64,000 nucleotides of DNA from assembly GCF_003324485.1 (NCBI RefSeq), contig NZ_QODK01000001.1:1178001-1242000 (forward strand), read 5' to 3'. The notes beneath the pieces are model-generated. The model saw only the letters and a list, made by a program, of their open reading frames with translations. It ran no database searches and had not been told where the DNA came from. A program made the translations under genes and the position numbers. This document shows, piece after piece, positions 51,196-60,375 of this stretch. Within the stretch, counting starts at the first letter, position 1, and each line of letters starts with the position of its first letter. Source of the stretch: Cohaesibacter intestini. GTDB taxonomy: Bacteria > Pseudomonadota > Alphaproteobacteria > Rhizobiales > Cohaesibacteraceae.

Positions 51196-52080
51196 TTATC
51201 TGGCTGTGCGGCTGGCGATCAATACACCAGTGGCGGTGATGATGATGCCGAGGATCTGCATCAAGGTGATCGGCTCGTCGAACAGCAGATAGGAAATGAC
51301 CGCAGTCACCGCCGGGATCATATAAAAAAGGGCGGCTATGTTGGAGACGGCGCCATGCTCGATGAGCCAGAGCAACAGGAAGATGGCACCGATGGACAGG
51401 ACCAGAGTGAGCCAGCCAAGGGCAAAGATGAACTCGCCTGACCAGACAATCGTTTGGGTCTCAGTGGCAAAACTCAGTCCGGCACACAGGAGGCAGGCGG
51501 CGAGATATTGCCAGATGGTGGCGGCGCGCATGTCGAGATTGGCGGCAAAGCGTTTCTGATAGACGGTGCCAAAGGAAATGGACAGCATGGCAGCGCAAAC
51601 CACCACAATCTGGGGCGGGGTGACGGAAAAATCCCCACCGCTCAAGCGCGGATAAAGCACCAGGCAAATGCCGATCAATCCCAGTATGAAACCAAACAGG
51701 TGATTGCGCGTCAGGCGCTCGCCCAGAATGCCACGGGCAAAGAAGGCAGTCATGACCGGTTGCAGACCCATCACGAGAGCCGCGAGCCCGGCAGGCATGC
51801 CATTGTCAATGGCCCAGAAGACACAGGCCAGATAGACGCCGTGGATCAGCAAGCCTGTTACAAACGCATGGAAGGCCTGTTTCGGAGTGGGCCATTTGGC
51901 ACGCAGCATCAGGGAAATGGGCAAGAGAAGCGCAAGGACCAGCGAGAAACGCATGGCCAGAAAAGTCATCGGTTCGGAATAGGGCGCCCCCATCCGTGCG
52001 CCGATAAAGCCGGTCGACCACAAGACGACAAACAGGGCAGGGGTTGCTTGCGCAAGGCTTGGCTTTGTCTTGGTTGACAT
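51196..52080 (-). CDS. EamA/DMT-family transporter
   Basis: 294 residues, ten membrane helices in two EamA repeats (FVVLWSTGFIGARMG at the start of the first; YQKRFAANLD between the repeats; FYMIPAVTAVISYLLFDEP in the second). RhaT/YdcZ-type exporter of unknown substrate. It lies inside the ethylmalonyl-CoA gene group between mcd and the YihY gene, but nothing in the sequence ties it to that pathway. Confidence 0.85.
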   Translation of the reverse strand: MSTKTKPSLAQATPALFVVLWSTGFIGARMGAPYSEPMTFLAMRFSLVLALLLPISLMLRAKWPTPKQAFHAFVTGLLIHGVYLACVFWAIDNGMPAGLAALVMGLQPVMTAFFARGILGERLTRNHLFGFILGLIGICLVLYPRLSGGDFSVTPPQIVVVCAAMLSISFGTVYQKRFAANLDMRAATIWQYLAACLLCAGLSFATETQTIVWSGEFIFALGWLTLVLSIGAIFLLLWLIEHGAVSNIAALFYMIPAVTAVISYLLFDEPITLMQILGIIITATGVLIASRTAR

Positions 52081-52264
52081 GGAAAGACCCTTTGATGGCA
52101 GGCCGAAGCGGGAAACAGAGCGGGCAGGTTTAGGATCCCTATCCGGTCAAACCCTAATTGTCCATCCATCCCTTGCGGTTTCGCGATTTTGTGACGGATT
52201 GCTTTTTATGATTGCAGCTTATAAGGATTGCGACGGATAGCGTCTTTGCGTCAGGGTGTCGGGA

Positions 52265-53191
52265 ATGTCTCAGATTTGGGAATGGGTGTTGGTTCCGGTT
52301 CGGATCTTCTGGCGGTTTTCGGACAATCATGGTTTCGCGCTGGCCAGCAATATTGCCTTCTCTATTCTGCTATCGCTGTTTCCTTTCCTGCTGATCATCA
52401 CCGGGGTGACCGTTTGGGCCGGTGGGCAGGAGCTGGGGAATATCCTTCAGGATTTATTGCCCTTCCTGTTGCCTGATCCGATCGCCCATATCCTGCAGCC
52501 GGATGTGGACGCGGTGATTGCCGAGCGAACGGGAAGCCTGTTGTCCCTGTCTCTTGTGATCTTTCTTGTGACGCTGACCTCGTTGGTCGAGAGCCTGCGC
52601 GAAGGACTGAACCGTGCCTATGGCTATTATGAGCGCCGGTCGATCCTGTCGCGCCGGGCGATGGGGCTGATTGCTGTCATCGGGGCGATTTTGGTGATGG
52701 TGTCGGTGGCGGCTGGTCTGTTCATGGCCCCGCTGGCATGGCAGATCGCCAAGCCGCATTTGCCGTGGCTGCAGGACTTTCAGGTGACGTTTGATGTGGT
52801 GCGCCTGAGTATTGCCCTGCCGATCCTGACGGCCTTTCTTGTCGCCAGCCATCGCTGGTTGCCGATGCGGGTAATCGAGTGGGATGATCTGTGGCCCGGG
52901 GTTTTGACCACGCTGGTTCTGTGGTGGATCACCGCAGAGGCCTACTCCTACTATTTGTCCCATTTTGCACAATATGCCAAGGTCTATGCGGGGCTTGCCG
53001 GGGTGGTGGCGACCCTCATCTTCCTGCACATTATTTCAATGATCTTTTTGTTCGGTGCAGAGGTGAATGCCTGGCGGATTCGCTGGCAGCGGCTCAATCG
53101 CAACCGGGTGACAAAAGCGGATCTTGAGCATCCCGACCCGAAGAAGCATGCGGAGGGCGTGACGGAAAAAGAAGATGGCGAGCATGTCTGA
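52265..53191 (+). CDS. YihY/BrkB-family inner membrane protein
   Basis: 308 residues with about six membrane helices and the family features NHGFALASNIAFSILLSLFPF near the start and YSYYLSHFAQYAKVYAGLAGV toward the end; a charged C-terminal tail (HPDPKKHAEGVTEKED) follows. Function of YihY proteins is not settled. Start uncertain between GTG 52256 and ATG 52265. Convergent with ccr and divergent from the EamA gene. Confidence 0.83.
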   Translation: MSQIWEWVLVPVRIFWRFSDNHGFALASNIAFSILLSLFPFLLIITGVTVWAGGQELGNILQDLLPFLLPDPIAHILQPDVDAVIAERTGSLLSLSLVIFLVTLTSLVESLREGLNRAYGYYERRSILSRRAMGLIAVIGAILVMVSVAAGLFMAPLAWQIAKPHLPWLQDFQVTFDVVRLSIALPILTAFLVASHRWLPMRVIEWDDLWPGVLTTLVLWWITAEAYSYYLSHFAQYAKVYAGLAGVVATLIFLHIISMIFLFGAEVNAWRIRWQRLNRNRVTKADLEHPDPKKHAEGVTEKEDGEHV

Positions 53192-53214
53192 GGATCTGCG
53201 CTATCAGACAAGCA

Positions 53215-53246
53215 ATGCGTGACATGGGATATGCGTGACATGGGAT
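53215..53246 (+). repeat. 16-bp perfect tandem duplication
   Basis: ATGCGTGACATGGGAT occurs at 53215-53230 and again at 53231-53246, just after the YihY stop and before the terminator. A small recent duplication with no evident role. Confidence 0.85.
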
Positions 53247-53249
53247 ATG

Positions 53250-53276
53250 AAAAAGGCCGGTGTGACCGGCCTTTTT
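53250..53276 (+). terminator. Bidirectional terminator between the YihY gene and ccr
   Basis: 11-bp perfect stem (53250-53260 with 53266-53276), 5-nt loop, with A5 and T5 at the ends of the stem, between convergent genes. Confidence 0.92.
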
Positions 53277-53299
53277 CCTGCGCTTTTGACAGGTAGAAA

Positions 53300-54592
53300 T
53301 CAGATTTCTTCGCCTCGGCTGGCCAGAATCACCTCTTCGGCGGAGCGCAAGCCGGTCCGGCTGGTGTTGACCAGACAGGACATGTTGCCCGGCTGATGGC
53401 GGTTGTTGAGCATCAGATCGTGGGCCTTGGGGATCTGGTCCCAAGTGAAGACCTCTGACATGCAAGGATCCACATGGCGGTCAATGACCATCTGGTTGGC
53501 GGCCATGGCCTGTTTGAGATGGGCAAAGTGTGAGCCCTGAACCCGCTTCTGGTGCATCCAGAGATAACGGGCATCCATGGTCAGGTTGAAACCTGATGTG
53601 CCTGCGCAAATGACCACCATGCCGCCGCGTTTGACGATGAAGGTGGATACCGGCATGGTCGCTTCACCGGGATGCTCGAACACCATATCAACATTGTTGC
53701 CTTTGCCGGTAATGTCCCAGATGGCCTTGCCGAAATTGCGCACTTCCTTGAACCATTCGGCATATTCGGGCGAATTGACCTTGGGCAACTGGCCCCAGCA
53801 CTTGAAATCCTTGCGGTTCAGCACGCCACGGGCACCCAGGCTCATGACGAAATCGCGCTTGGATTCGTCCGAGATCACACCGATGGCATTGGCTCCGGCG
53901 GCCGCTGCAATCTGGACGCCGAAAACGCCAAGACCGCCCGAGGCGCCCCAGATCAGCACATTCTGACCGGGTTTCAGCTCGTGGGGATTGTGGCCGAACA
54001 TCATGCGGTAGGCGGTGGCCAGGGTCAGCACATAGCAGGCGCTTTCTTCCCATGTCAGATGCTGCGGGCGGGGCAGCAACTGTTGCGCCTGAACGCGGGA
54101 AAATTGCGCAAAGGAGCCGTCCGGGGTCTCATAGCCCCAGATCCGCTGGGTGGGTGAGAACATCGGATCGCCGCCATTGCATTCCGCGTCGTCGCCATCA
54201 TCCTGATTGCAGTGAATGACCACTTCGTCGCCGACCTTCCAGTTTTTCACCTTCGAGCCGACGGCCCAAACGATGCCCGAGGCATCGGAGCCGGCAATAT
54301 GATAGGGATTTTTATGCACGTCGAGCGGCGAAATCGGCTCGCCAAGGCCTGCCCAGACGCCATTATAATTGACACCAGCGGCCATGTTGAGGACCAGCAC
54401 TTCGTGACTGTCCAGCTCCCAGGTCGGGACGACCTCGATCTGGAAGGATTGTTCCGGTGGGCCGTGACGGTCCTGACGGATCGCCCAGGCATACATCTCT
54501 TTGGGCACATGTCCCAGTGGCGGGATTTCACCGATCTCATATAGATCTTTTTTTTCACCGGTGGTGCCCTGAGCAAGCAGTTCTTCAGCCAT
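53300..54592 (-). CDS. ccr: Crotonyl-CoA carboxylase/reductase
   Basis: 430 residues, MDR family. Carboxylates crotonyl-CoA reductively with NADPH to (2S)-ethylmalonyl-CoA, the defining step of the ethylmalonyl-CoA pathway. Ccr features: long N-terminus with EMYAWAIRQDRHGPP, GVNYNGVWAGLG, HCNQDDGDDAECNGGDPMFS, and the cofactor loop LIWGASGGLGVFGVQ. Conserved FGHNP and FEHPG residues near the active site are present. ATG 54592 follows AGGAGG. Divergent from ecm. Confidence 0.96.
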   Translation of the reverse strand: MAEELLAQGTTGEKKDLYEIGEIPPLGHVPKEMYAWAIRQDRHGPPEQSFQIEVVPTWELDSHEVLVLNMAAGVNYNGVWAGLGEPISPLDVHKNPYHIAGSDASGIVWAVGSKVKNWKVGDEVVIHCNQDDGDDAECNGGDPMFSPTQRIWGYETPDGSFAQFSRVQAQQLLPRPQHLTWEESACYVLTLATAYRMMFGHNPHELKPGQNVLIWGASGGLGVFGVQIAAAAGANAIGVISDESKRDFVMSLGARGVLNRKDFKCWGQLPKVNSPEYAEWFKEVRNFGKAIWDITGKGNNVDMVFEHPGEATMPVSTFIVKRGGMVVICAGTSGFNLTMDARYLWMHQKRVQGSHFAHLKQAMAANQMVIDRHVDPCMSEVFTWDQIPKAHDLMLNNRHQPGNMSCLVNTSRTGLRSAEEVILASRGEEI

Positions 54593-54933
54593 TTATGCTC
54601 CTCCTGACATAGAAAGCCATTGCATTGGTCATATTGCGCCGCAGCAACTTTGGACTGCGAACTGCGCTTTATGACGCACTTGCGAAACTATCCGAAATTA
54701 TTTTGCGCAAAGATATACGTCTTATTGCCAATTTGCTTTTTGCGTGTGCGAAGAGACACTCTTGCTTGAACAAAAAGAAGTGACCAAGGGGAAGGGTGTG
54801 GAACGACGCCTATTGCCCTATGGAACAAAAGCTGAAGTGCCGTAGGGGGTTGCGGGTCCATCTGCCTTGCCATCGCGTTCGAAGGTGGATCAGAGAGACA
54901 CGACCCTTGGCGGGTGATCGGGAGGAACCAGAG
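54593..54933. promoter_or_regulatory. ccr/ecm divergent promoter region with TTGCG-type motifs
   Basis: 341 bp with no gene. Contains TTGCGAAA (54680-54687), the palindrome TTTGCGCAAA (54702-54711), and TTTTTGCG with TGCGAAGA between 54736 and 54753. Related words occur upstream of hbd and etfB. The form is reminiscent of TTTGCAAA-type sites of ScfR/RamB acyl-CoA regulators, an inference only. Confidence 0.45.
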
Positions 54934-56952
54934 ATGACCCATCAACACAGTGTGAACGAAAGTATGAAGGCTGACACCGGGCACGCGGCAAGCGAGATGC
55001 GGCAAAAGGACCGGCCCTGGCTGTTTCGGACCTATGCGGGCCATTCCACGGCCAAGGATTCCAATGCCCTTTATCGCACCAATCTGTCCAAGGGTCAGAC
55101 CGGCCTGTCGGTGGCGTTCGATCTGCCAACCCAGACAGGGTATGACCCGGACCATGCGCTGGCGCGCGGCGAGGTGGGAAAAGTGGGGGTGCCAATTGCC
55201 CATATTGGTGACATGCGGGCCCTGTTCGATCAGATTCCGCTTGAGCAGATGAACACTTCGATGACCATCAATGCGACGGCGGCATGGCTGTTGGCGCTTT
55301 ACATCGCGGTTGCTGATGAGCAGGGTGCGGATCGGGCCAAACTGGCTGGCACCACCCAGAATGATCTGATCAAGGAATATCTCTCGCGCGGCACCTATGT
55401 CTTTCCGCCCAAGCCATCCTTGCGGCTGACCACCGACATTATCGGCTTCACCTATCGCGAAATGCCGAAATTCAACCCGATGAATGTCTGCTCTTATCAT
55501 TTGCAGGAAGCAGGCGCGACGCCTGTGCAGGAGTTGGCCTATGCCCTGTCGACGGCGATTGCCGTGCTGGATGCGGTCAAGGAAAGCGGCGTGATGAGCG
55601 AAGCTGACTTTCCGGAAGCGGTCGGGCGGATCTCCTTCTTTGTCAATGCGGGCATGCGGTTCGTGACCGAAATCTGCAAGATGCGGGCCTTTGTCGATCT
55701 GTGGGACGAGATTTGTCTTGAGCGGTATGGGGTCAAGGAAGAGAAATATCGTCGCTTCCGCTATGGGGTGCAGGTCAATTCCCTCGGCCTCACCGAGCAG
55801 CAGCCGGAGAACAATGTCTACCGCATCCTGATCGAGATGCTGGCGGTGGTTTTGTCGAAAAAGGCGCGGGCGCGGGCGGTGCAGTTGCCTGCCTGGAATG
55901 AGGCCCTTGGCTTGCCGCGTTCGTGGGATCAGCAATGGTCGCTGAGGATGCAGCAGATCATGGCGTATGAAACGGACTTGCTTGAATTTGGTGATCTGTT
56001 TGATGGCTCCAAGGAAGTCGATGCCAAGGTCGAAGCGCTGAAGGCAGAAGCGCGCGAGGAGATGGTTCGCATTCAGGAAATGGGCGGCGCGATCTCGGCG
56101 ATTGAATCAAGCTATATGAAACAGAAGCTGGTGGAATCAAACGCCAAGCGGCTTGAAGGCATCGAGCGCGGCGATCAGACCCTTGTCGGGGTGAACCAGT
56201 TTCAGCAAAGCGAACCGTCGCCGCTATCTTCTGGCGATGGTGGTTCGATTCTGACCGTTGATCCTGCCGTTGAGCAGGAAGCGGTCGAGAAGATCAAGGC
56301 ATGGCGCGAGGGCCGCGACAACGGGGCTGTTGAAGCGGCGCTGGCCGCGTTGAAGGATGCCGCTGTGAGCGGGACCAATATCATGGAGCCTTCCATCGCC
56401 TGCGCCAAGGCTGGGGTGACCACCGGTGAATGGGGTCAGGTCTTGCGCTCGGTCTTTGGCGAATATCGCGCCCCGACCGGGGTTGGCAAGGCGGCTTTGG
56501 CCACCAGCGAAGAACTGGCTGGCGTGCGCGAGAAAGTGGATGCAGTGTCCGAGACATTGGGGCGGCGCTTGAAAATTCTGGTCGGCAAGCCGGGCCTTGA
56601 TGGCCATTCCAACGGAGCGGAGCAGATTGCCGTGCGGGCACGGGATTGCGGCATGGAGGTGGTCTATCAGGGCATTCGTCTGACACCGGAGCAGATCGTC
56701 AATACTGCACTCGAAGAAGGGGTGCATGTGGTGGGGCTGTCGATCCTGTCCGGTTCGCATCTGGCGCTGGTTGACGATGTGATGGACCAGATGCGGGCAT
56801 CCGGGCTGGATGATGTGCCCGTGGTGGTTGGCGGTATTATTCCGCCCGCAGACGCGGCGCATCTCTTGGAGCATGGGGTTGCCGCTGTCTATACGCCGAA
56901 AGACTTCCAGCTGAATGAAATCATGAAGAATATTGCCGAACTGGTTGCCTAA
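54934..56952 (+). CDS. ecm: Ethylmalonyl-CoA mutase (B12-dependent)
   Basis: 672 residues in one chain: substrate TIM-barrel domain with RTNLSKGQTGLSVAFDLPTQ and a C-terminal cobalamin domain holding D556-x-H558-x-x-G561 (GLDGHSNG), plus GGIIPPADA. It isomerises ethylmalonyl-CoA to methylsuccinyl-CoA. Assignment as Ecm (MeaA-type) rather than methylmalonyl-CoA mutase rests on length, sequence motifs and the adjacent ccr. ATG 54934 has GGAGGAACC upstream; the frame further upstream is not mutase-like. Confidence 0.95.
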   Translation: MTHQHSVNESMKADTGHAASEMRQKDRPWLFRTYAGHSTAKDSNALYRTNLSKGQTGLSVAFDLPTQTGYDPDHALARGEVGKVGVPIAHIGDMRALFDQIPLEQMNTSMTINATAAWLLALYIAVADEQGADRAKLAGTTQNDLIKEYLSRGTYVFPPKPSLRLTTDIIGFTYREMPKFNPMNVCSYHLQEAGATPVQELAYALSTAIAVLDAVKESGVMSEADFPEAVGRISFFVNAGMRFVTEICKMRAFVDLWDEICLERYGVKEEKYRRFRYGVQVNSLGLTEQQPENNVYRILIEMLAVVLSKKARARAVQLPAWNEALGLPRSWDQQWSLRMQQIMAYETDLLEFGDLFDGSKEVDAKVEALKAEAREEMVRIQEMGGAISAIESSYMKQKLVESNAKRLEGIERGDQTLVGVNQFQQSEPSPLSSGDGGSILTVDPAVEQEAVEKIKAWREGRDNGAVEAALAALKDAAVSGTNIMEPSIACAKAGVTTGEWGQVLRSVFGEYRAPTGVGKAALATSEELAGVREKVDAVSETLGRRLKILVGKPGLDGHSNGAEQIAVRARDCGMEVVYQGIRLTPEQIVNTALEEGVHVVGLSILSGSHLALVDDVMDQMRASGLDDVPVVVGGIIPPADAAHLLEHGVAAVYTPKDFQLNEIMKNIAELVA

Positions 56953-57047
56953 CCAAACAGACTTGATCAGGCTTTGCGGTAGGTGCCCGACCGCATTCCA
57001 TTGTGCCCGCTGGTGGCTGAAACTCGTTGGTCGGTGGGCTAACTGGA

Positions 57048-57075
57048 AGCCCGCAATCTTTGACGATTGCGGGCT
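57048..57075 (+). terminator. Terminator between ecm and the histidine kinase gene
   Basis: 11-bp perfect stem (57048-57058 with 57065-57075) followed by ATATTCTTT. Weak T run; lies between convergent genes. Confidence 0.6.
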
Positions 57076-57117
57076 ATATTCTTTCCACATTGGATAGAGA
57101 GGCGACGGCCAAGGCCG

Positions 57118-58233
57118 TTAGCTCTTGACCAGATCGCTCAGCATCGATTGGAGCCTTTCAGGATCAATCGGTCGCTGCATCCAGCCATCAAAGGGAGCCA
57201 ACGCTGCCGGGGTCGGGTCGGAGGAGACCGCGATCAGAGGCATCGCATCCCATGCCTTGTTGTCGCGGATGCGCCCGGCCAGTTCCCAACCATCCATGCC
57301 TTCCATACGGATGTCTAGCAGCATGAAGTCCGGCAGATCGGTTGCCTGTTCAGATGCCAAGCGTGTTAGCGCTTCTTCGCCGGAAGAGGCATGGCTGGTG
57401 GCGCAGCCCATGGCTTTGAGCAATTCGGAGATGATCAGCTGATTGGTGGCATTGTCGTCGACAATTAGCCCGGCAAAACCGAGGCCGTCTTCTGTTGTCG
57501 CTTTGGTGTCGCTGTCGTCTTTATCCTCTGGTAGTGGAGCGGTTGCGACCACATCAAGCGGCAGACGGACAAAGAAGACGGCACCCGTGGGCTTGTTGGC
57601 AGCCGCCCAGATCTTGCCATGCATCATTTCGACAATCGTCTTGACGCTCCACAGACCAAGACCTGACCCGGCGACCCCTTCGGAACTGGTTCCTCGCTGA
57701 TAGGGTTCGAACAGCAGGCTTGGGTCTGCAACGCCAAAGCCCGGGCCATCATCGGCAAAATCCAGCGCCAATTCGTTGCCTTCCTTGATGGTGGCCGACA
57801 GGGTGATGGTCGAGCCGGGGGCATATTTGATGGCATTGTCGAGCAGCAGGGTGAAAAGCCGGTTGAAATAGGTCGGATCGGGGCTGGCAAAGGCGGTGGA
57901 TTTGAGTGCCGGATCAAGCACCAGCCTGAAATGGGCACCGCGTGCCTCGGCAAGACCTGATGCCACTTGCTCAAAATCCTTAAGCAGTTTGACCAGCTGC
58001 ATGCTGGCGGTCGGCAGGGCTTCATGCATGGCAGCGCCGTCTTCCATCATTGCCATGGCATTGTTGGCGGCCAAATGCAAAGCCTCAAGCAAAGCGGTGC
58101 AGTTGGCCGGATTTCGGGATTTCCGGATCAATGTGCTCAGGGAGACAATGGCGCTCAACTGGGTGCGCAGGTCATGGTGAAAGCTGTCGACTTCACGAGT
58201 CTGGTCAACATTTTCTTGATTCTTGTATTCCAT
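57118..58233 (-). CDS. Soluble hybrid histidine kinase without sensor domain
   Basis: 371 residues, no membrane helix. The dimerisation/phosphoacceptor helix comes at the very N-terminus (H20 in FHHDLRTQL), followed by an ATPase domain with N133 (LLLDNAIKYAP), DDGPGFG and GSGLGLWSVK, and a C-terminal receiver with D259/D260 and phospho-acceptor D307. The receiver's usual Lys is replaced by R354 (MQRP). There is no input domain, so it probably responds to a partner. No cognate regulator adjacent. Confidence 0.85.
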   Translation of the reverse strand: MEYKNQENVDQTREVDSFHHDLRTQLSAIVSLSTLIRKSRNPANCTALLEALHLAANNAMAMMEDGAAMHEALPTASMQLVKLLKDFEQVASGLAEARGAHFRLVLDPALKSTAFASPDPTYFNRLFTLLLDNAIKYAPGSTITLSATIKEGNELALDFADDGPGFGVADPSLLFEPYQRGTSSEGVAGSGLGLWSVKTIVEMMHGKIWAAANKPTGAVFFVRLPLDVVATAPLPEDKDDSDTKATTEDGLGFAGLIVDDNATNQLIISELLKAMGCATSHASSGEEALTRLASEQATDLPDFMLLDIRMEGMDGWELAGRIRDNKAWDAMPLIAVSSDPTPAALAPFDGWMQRPIDPERLQSMLSDLVKS

Positions 58234-58435
58234 TTTATGCTATAGGCACCCTTAGATGTGCATTTTCAAGAGGTTGTCTATCCGCATGATGCCTCTTTCC
58301 CTGCCAACTTGCCATCCTCAATTCGATTGAGACAAGCGTCAGTTTAATTGCCAAAGCATTGGCATCACAAGGACATTGCTTCCTTGCGTCCGTGACCTGC
58401 CTCATGTCCCCGCCCTGCCTGCCCCGGAGATCTCC

Positions 58436-59392
58436 ATGGCCGATATTCTCTTGATTGTTTTTCCCATCTTTGCGCTGATCGGTCTTGGTTATGGCGTGGT
58501 GATCATTGGCCTTGTGCCGCAGGATGTCGGGGCGGCCCTGTCGAAATTCGTTTTCACCATCCCACTGCCCTTGCTGTTGTTCCGAAATCTGGCGACCAAT
58601 GATCTGGCCGGACAGGCGCCGTGGCCATTGTGGGGGGCTTATTTCCCCTGTCTGTTTGCGGTCTGGATTTTGGGGATGATTTTGCTGGCGGTGGTCTTCA
58701 AGCGCGAGGGCAAGGCACTGGCCGTGGCCGGGATTTCCGCTGGCTTCTCCAATCTGGTGCTGCTTGGCATTCCAATGATCACCGGGGTCTATGGCGAAGA
58801 GGCGCTGTTTCCCTTGCTGATGCTGCTGACGGTGCATTTGCCTGCTGCGATGCTGGTCAGTTCCATTCTGGTGGAATGGTATGATCGGGAAGAGGGAAAG
58901 GCGCTGAATGTCGGCGCTGCTCTGCTCAATGTGGCCAAGGGGCTTGCGGCCAATCCGATCGTCGTTGGCATCGTGGCCGGGGGGCTGTGGAGCCTCACCG
59001 GGTTTGGCATCCCACAGGTGGCTTCGGTGGTGATTGACAAGATCGTGCCCGTGACCGTGCCTCTGGCCTTGATGTCGATGGGCATGGGGATGCGCAAATA
59101 CGGGCTGAGTGGCGACATCCTGTCGGGCTTCCTGCTGGCCTTGATGAAGACTATGCTGCTGCCCGCTCTGTTCCTGCTGATCACCAGCACACTGATTCCG
59201 TTGCCAACTGAATGGGTGGCTGTGATCCTGATTGGTGCGGCCTGTCCGACCGGGGTTAATGCCTATTTGCTGGCCGAGCATTTTGGTGTCGGGCACCGGG
59301 TGGCGGCCAACACCATCACCCTGTCGGTGCTTTTGGGGCTGGTGACCCTGCCTTTCTGGATTTCCGTCTCGCACCAGATTCTGGGTCAATAG
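58436..59392 (+). CDS. AEC (auxin efflux carrier) family transporter
   Basis: 318 residues, about ten membrane helices in two five-helix halves (starting LLIVFPIFALIGLGYG; second half NPIVVGIVAGGLW, with LLIGAACPTGVNAYLLAEHFG near the end). Bacterial members include malate and malonate carriers, but substrate is not readable here. ATG 58436 follows GGAGA. It overlaps the convergent gluQ stop by 7 bp. Confidence 0.87.
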   Translation: MADILLIVFPIFALIGLGYGVVIIGLVPQDVGAALSKFVFTIPLPLLLFRNLATNDLAGQAPWPLWGAYFPCLFAVWILGMILLAVVFKREGKALAVAGISAGFSNLVLLGIPMITGVYGEEALFPLLMLLTVHLPAAMLVSSILVEWYDREEGKALNVGAALLNVAKGLAANPIVVGIVAGGLWSLTGFGIPQVASVVIDKIVPVTVPLALMSMGMGMRKYGLSGDILSGFLLALMKTMLLPALFLLITSTLIPLPTEWVAVILIGAACPTGVNAYLLAEHFGVGHRVAANTITLSVLLGLVTLPFWISVSHQILGQ

Positions 59393-60279
59393 AGAAACGC
59401 AGCCAGATCGTCGTCGGAAAACTCAATCATGGTGCGGATGTCGGCGGGTGTCGCACCTTGCGCGCGCAACGTCTTCAAGCTCAGATCCCCACGGGATTTG
59501 GAGAGCTTTTGCCCTGCAATGTCAGTCAGCAACCGATGGTGATGATAGAGTGGGGCGGGTAGAGCGAGAAGTTGTTGCAACAGCCGGTGAAGGCCGGTGG
59601 CGTGATAGAGATCTTGCCCTCGCACCACATGGGAAATCTTTTGCGCGGCATCATCCACCACCACCGACAAATGATAGCTGGTCGGGCAGTCCTTGCGCGC
59701 CAATATCACATCGCCCCATGCGTTTGGCTGAGCAGGAATGGCGGACACTTGCGGATAGGATGGGCTGCGAAGGCCATTTTCCTGCCAGTTGAGGGGGGCG
59801 GACGCCACCAATTTCATTGCCTTTTCCATATCGAGCCGCCAGGCACAGTCACCATTCGCATGCTCTTTCTCCTTGAGCAAATGGCGGGGGAACAGCGGTG
59901 CTCCATCCGGATCACGCGGATGGGGGTGCCCTGTTTGTTCTTCTGAGCGGGCGATGGCCTGCCGGATCTCTTTGCGGCTGGCGATGGAAGGATAGAGCAG
60001 GCCTCGCTGTTTCAATTGATCAATGCTTGCCGCATAGACGTCAAAACGGCTGGATTGCTGCACGACCGGTTCAGGCCAGTCGAGGCCCAGCCATCGCAGG
60101 TCATCGGTCATCTGGTTGACCTGGTTCGGGGTGCAGCGGATGGTGTCGATGTCCTCGATGCGGAGCAGAAACTGTCCCTGCCTGCGTTGTGCCGCTTCGA
60201 AATTGATCAGAGCCGAGAGGGCGTGGCCCAGATGAAGAGCGCCATTGGGGCTGGGGGCAAAGCGGAAAATCGGGCACAT
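59386..60279 (-). CDS. gluQ: Glutamyl-Q tRNA(Asp) synthetase
   Basis: 297 residues, a truncated GluRS paralogue that lacks the anticodon-binding domain and adds glutamate to queuosine of tRNA(Asp). HIGH-type motif PNGALHLGHA and KMSKS-type motif KLSKSRGD are present. Start ATG 60279 gives MCPIFRFAPSPNG, typical; a TTG at 60309 would add ten residues. Confidence 0.9.
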   Translation of the reverse strand: MCPIFRFAPSPNGALHLGHALSALINFEAAQRRQGQFLLRIEDIDTIRCTPNQVNQMTDDLRWLGLDWPEPVVQQSSRFDVYAASIDQLKQRGLLYPSIASRKEIRQAIARSEEQTGHPHPRDPDGAPLFPRHLLKEKEHANGDCAWRLDMEKAMKLVASAPLNWQENGLRSPSYPQVSAIPAQPNAWGDVILARKDCPTSYHLSVVVDDAAQKISHVVRGQDLYHATGLHRLLQQLLALPAPLYHHHRLLTDIAGQKLSKSRGDLSLKTLRAQGATPADIRTMIEFSDDDLAAFLY

Positions 60280-60375
60280 CGGGTCTTGTCCGGTTGCGGG
60301 AGGAGGCAATCTGGTGATTGATAGCCCCTTCGGGCAGGGAGTGTCTATAGGGACGCCAAGTGAGAAAGATCGATT

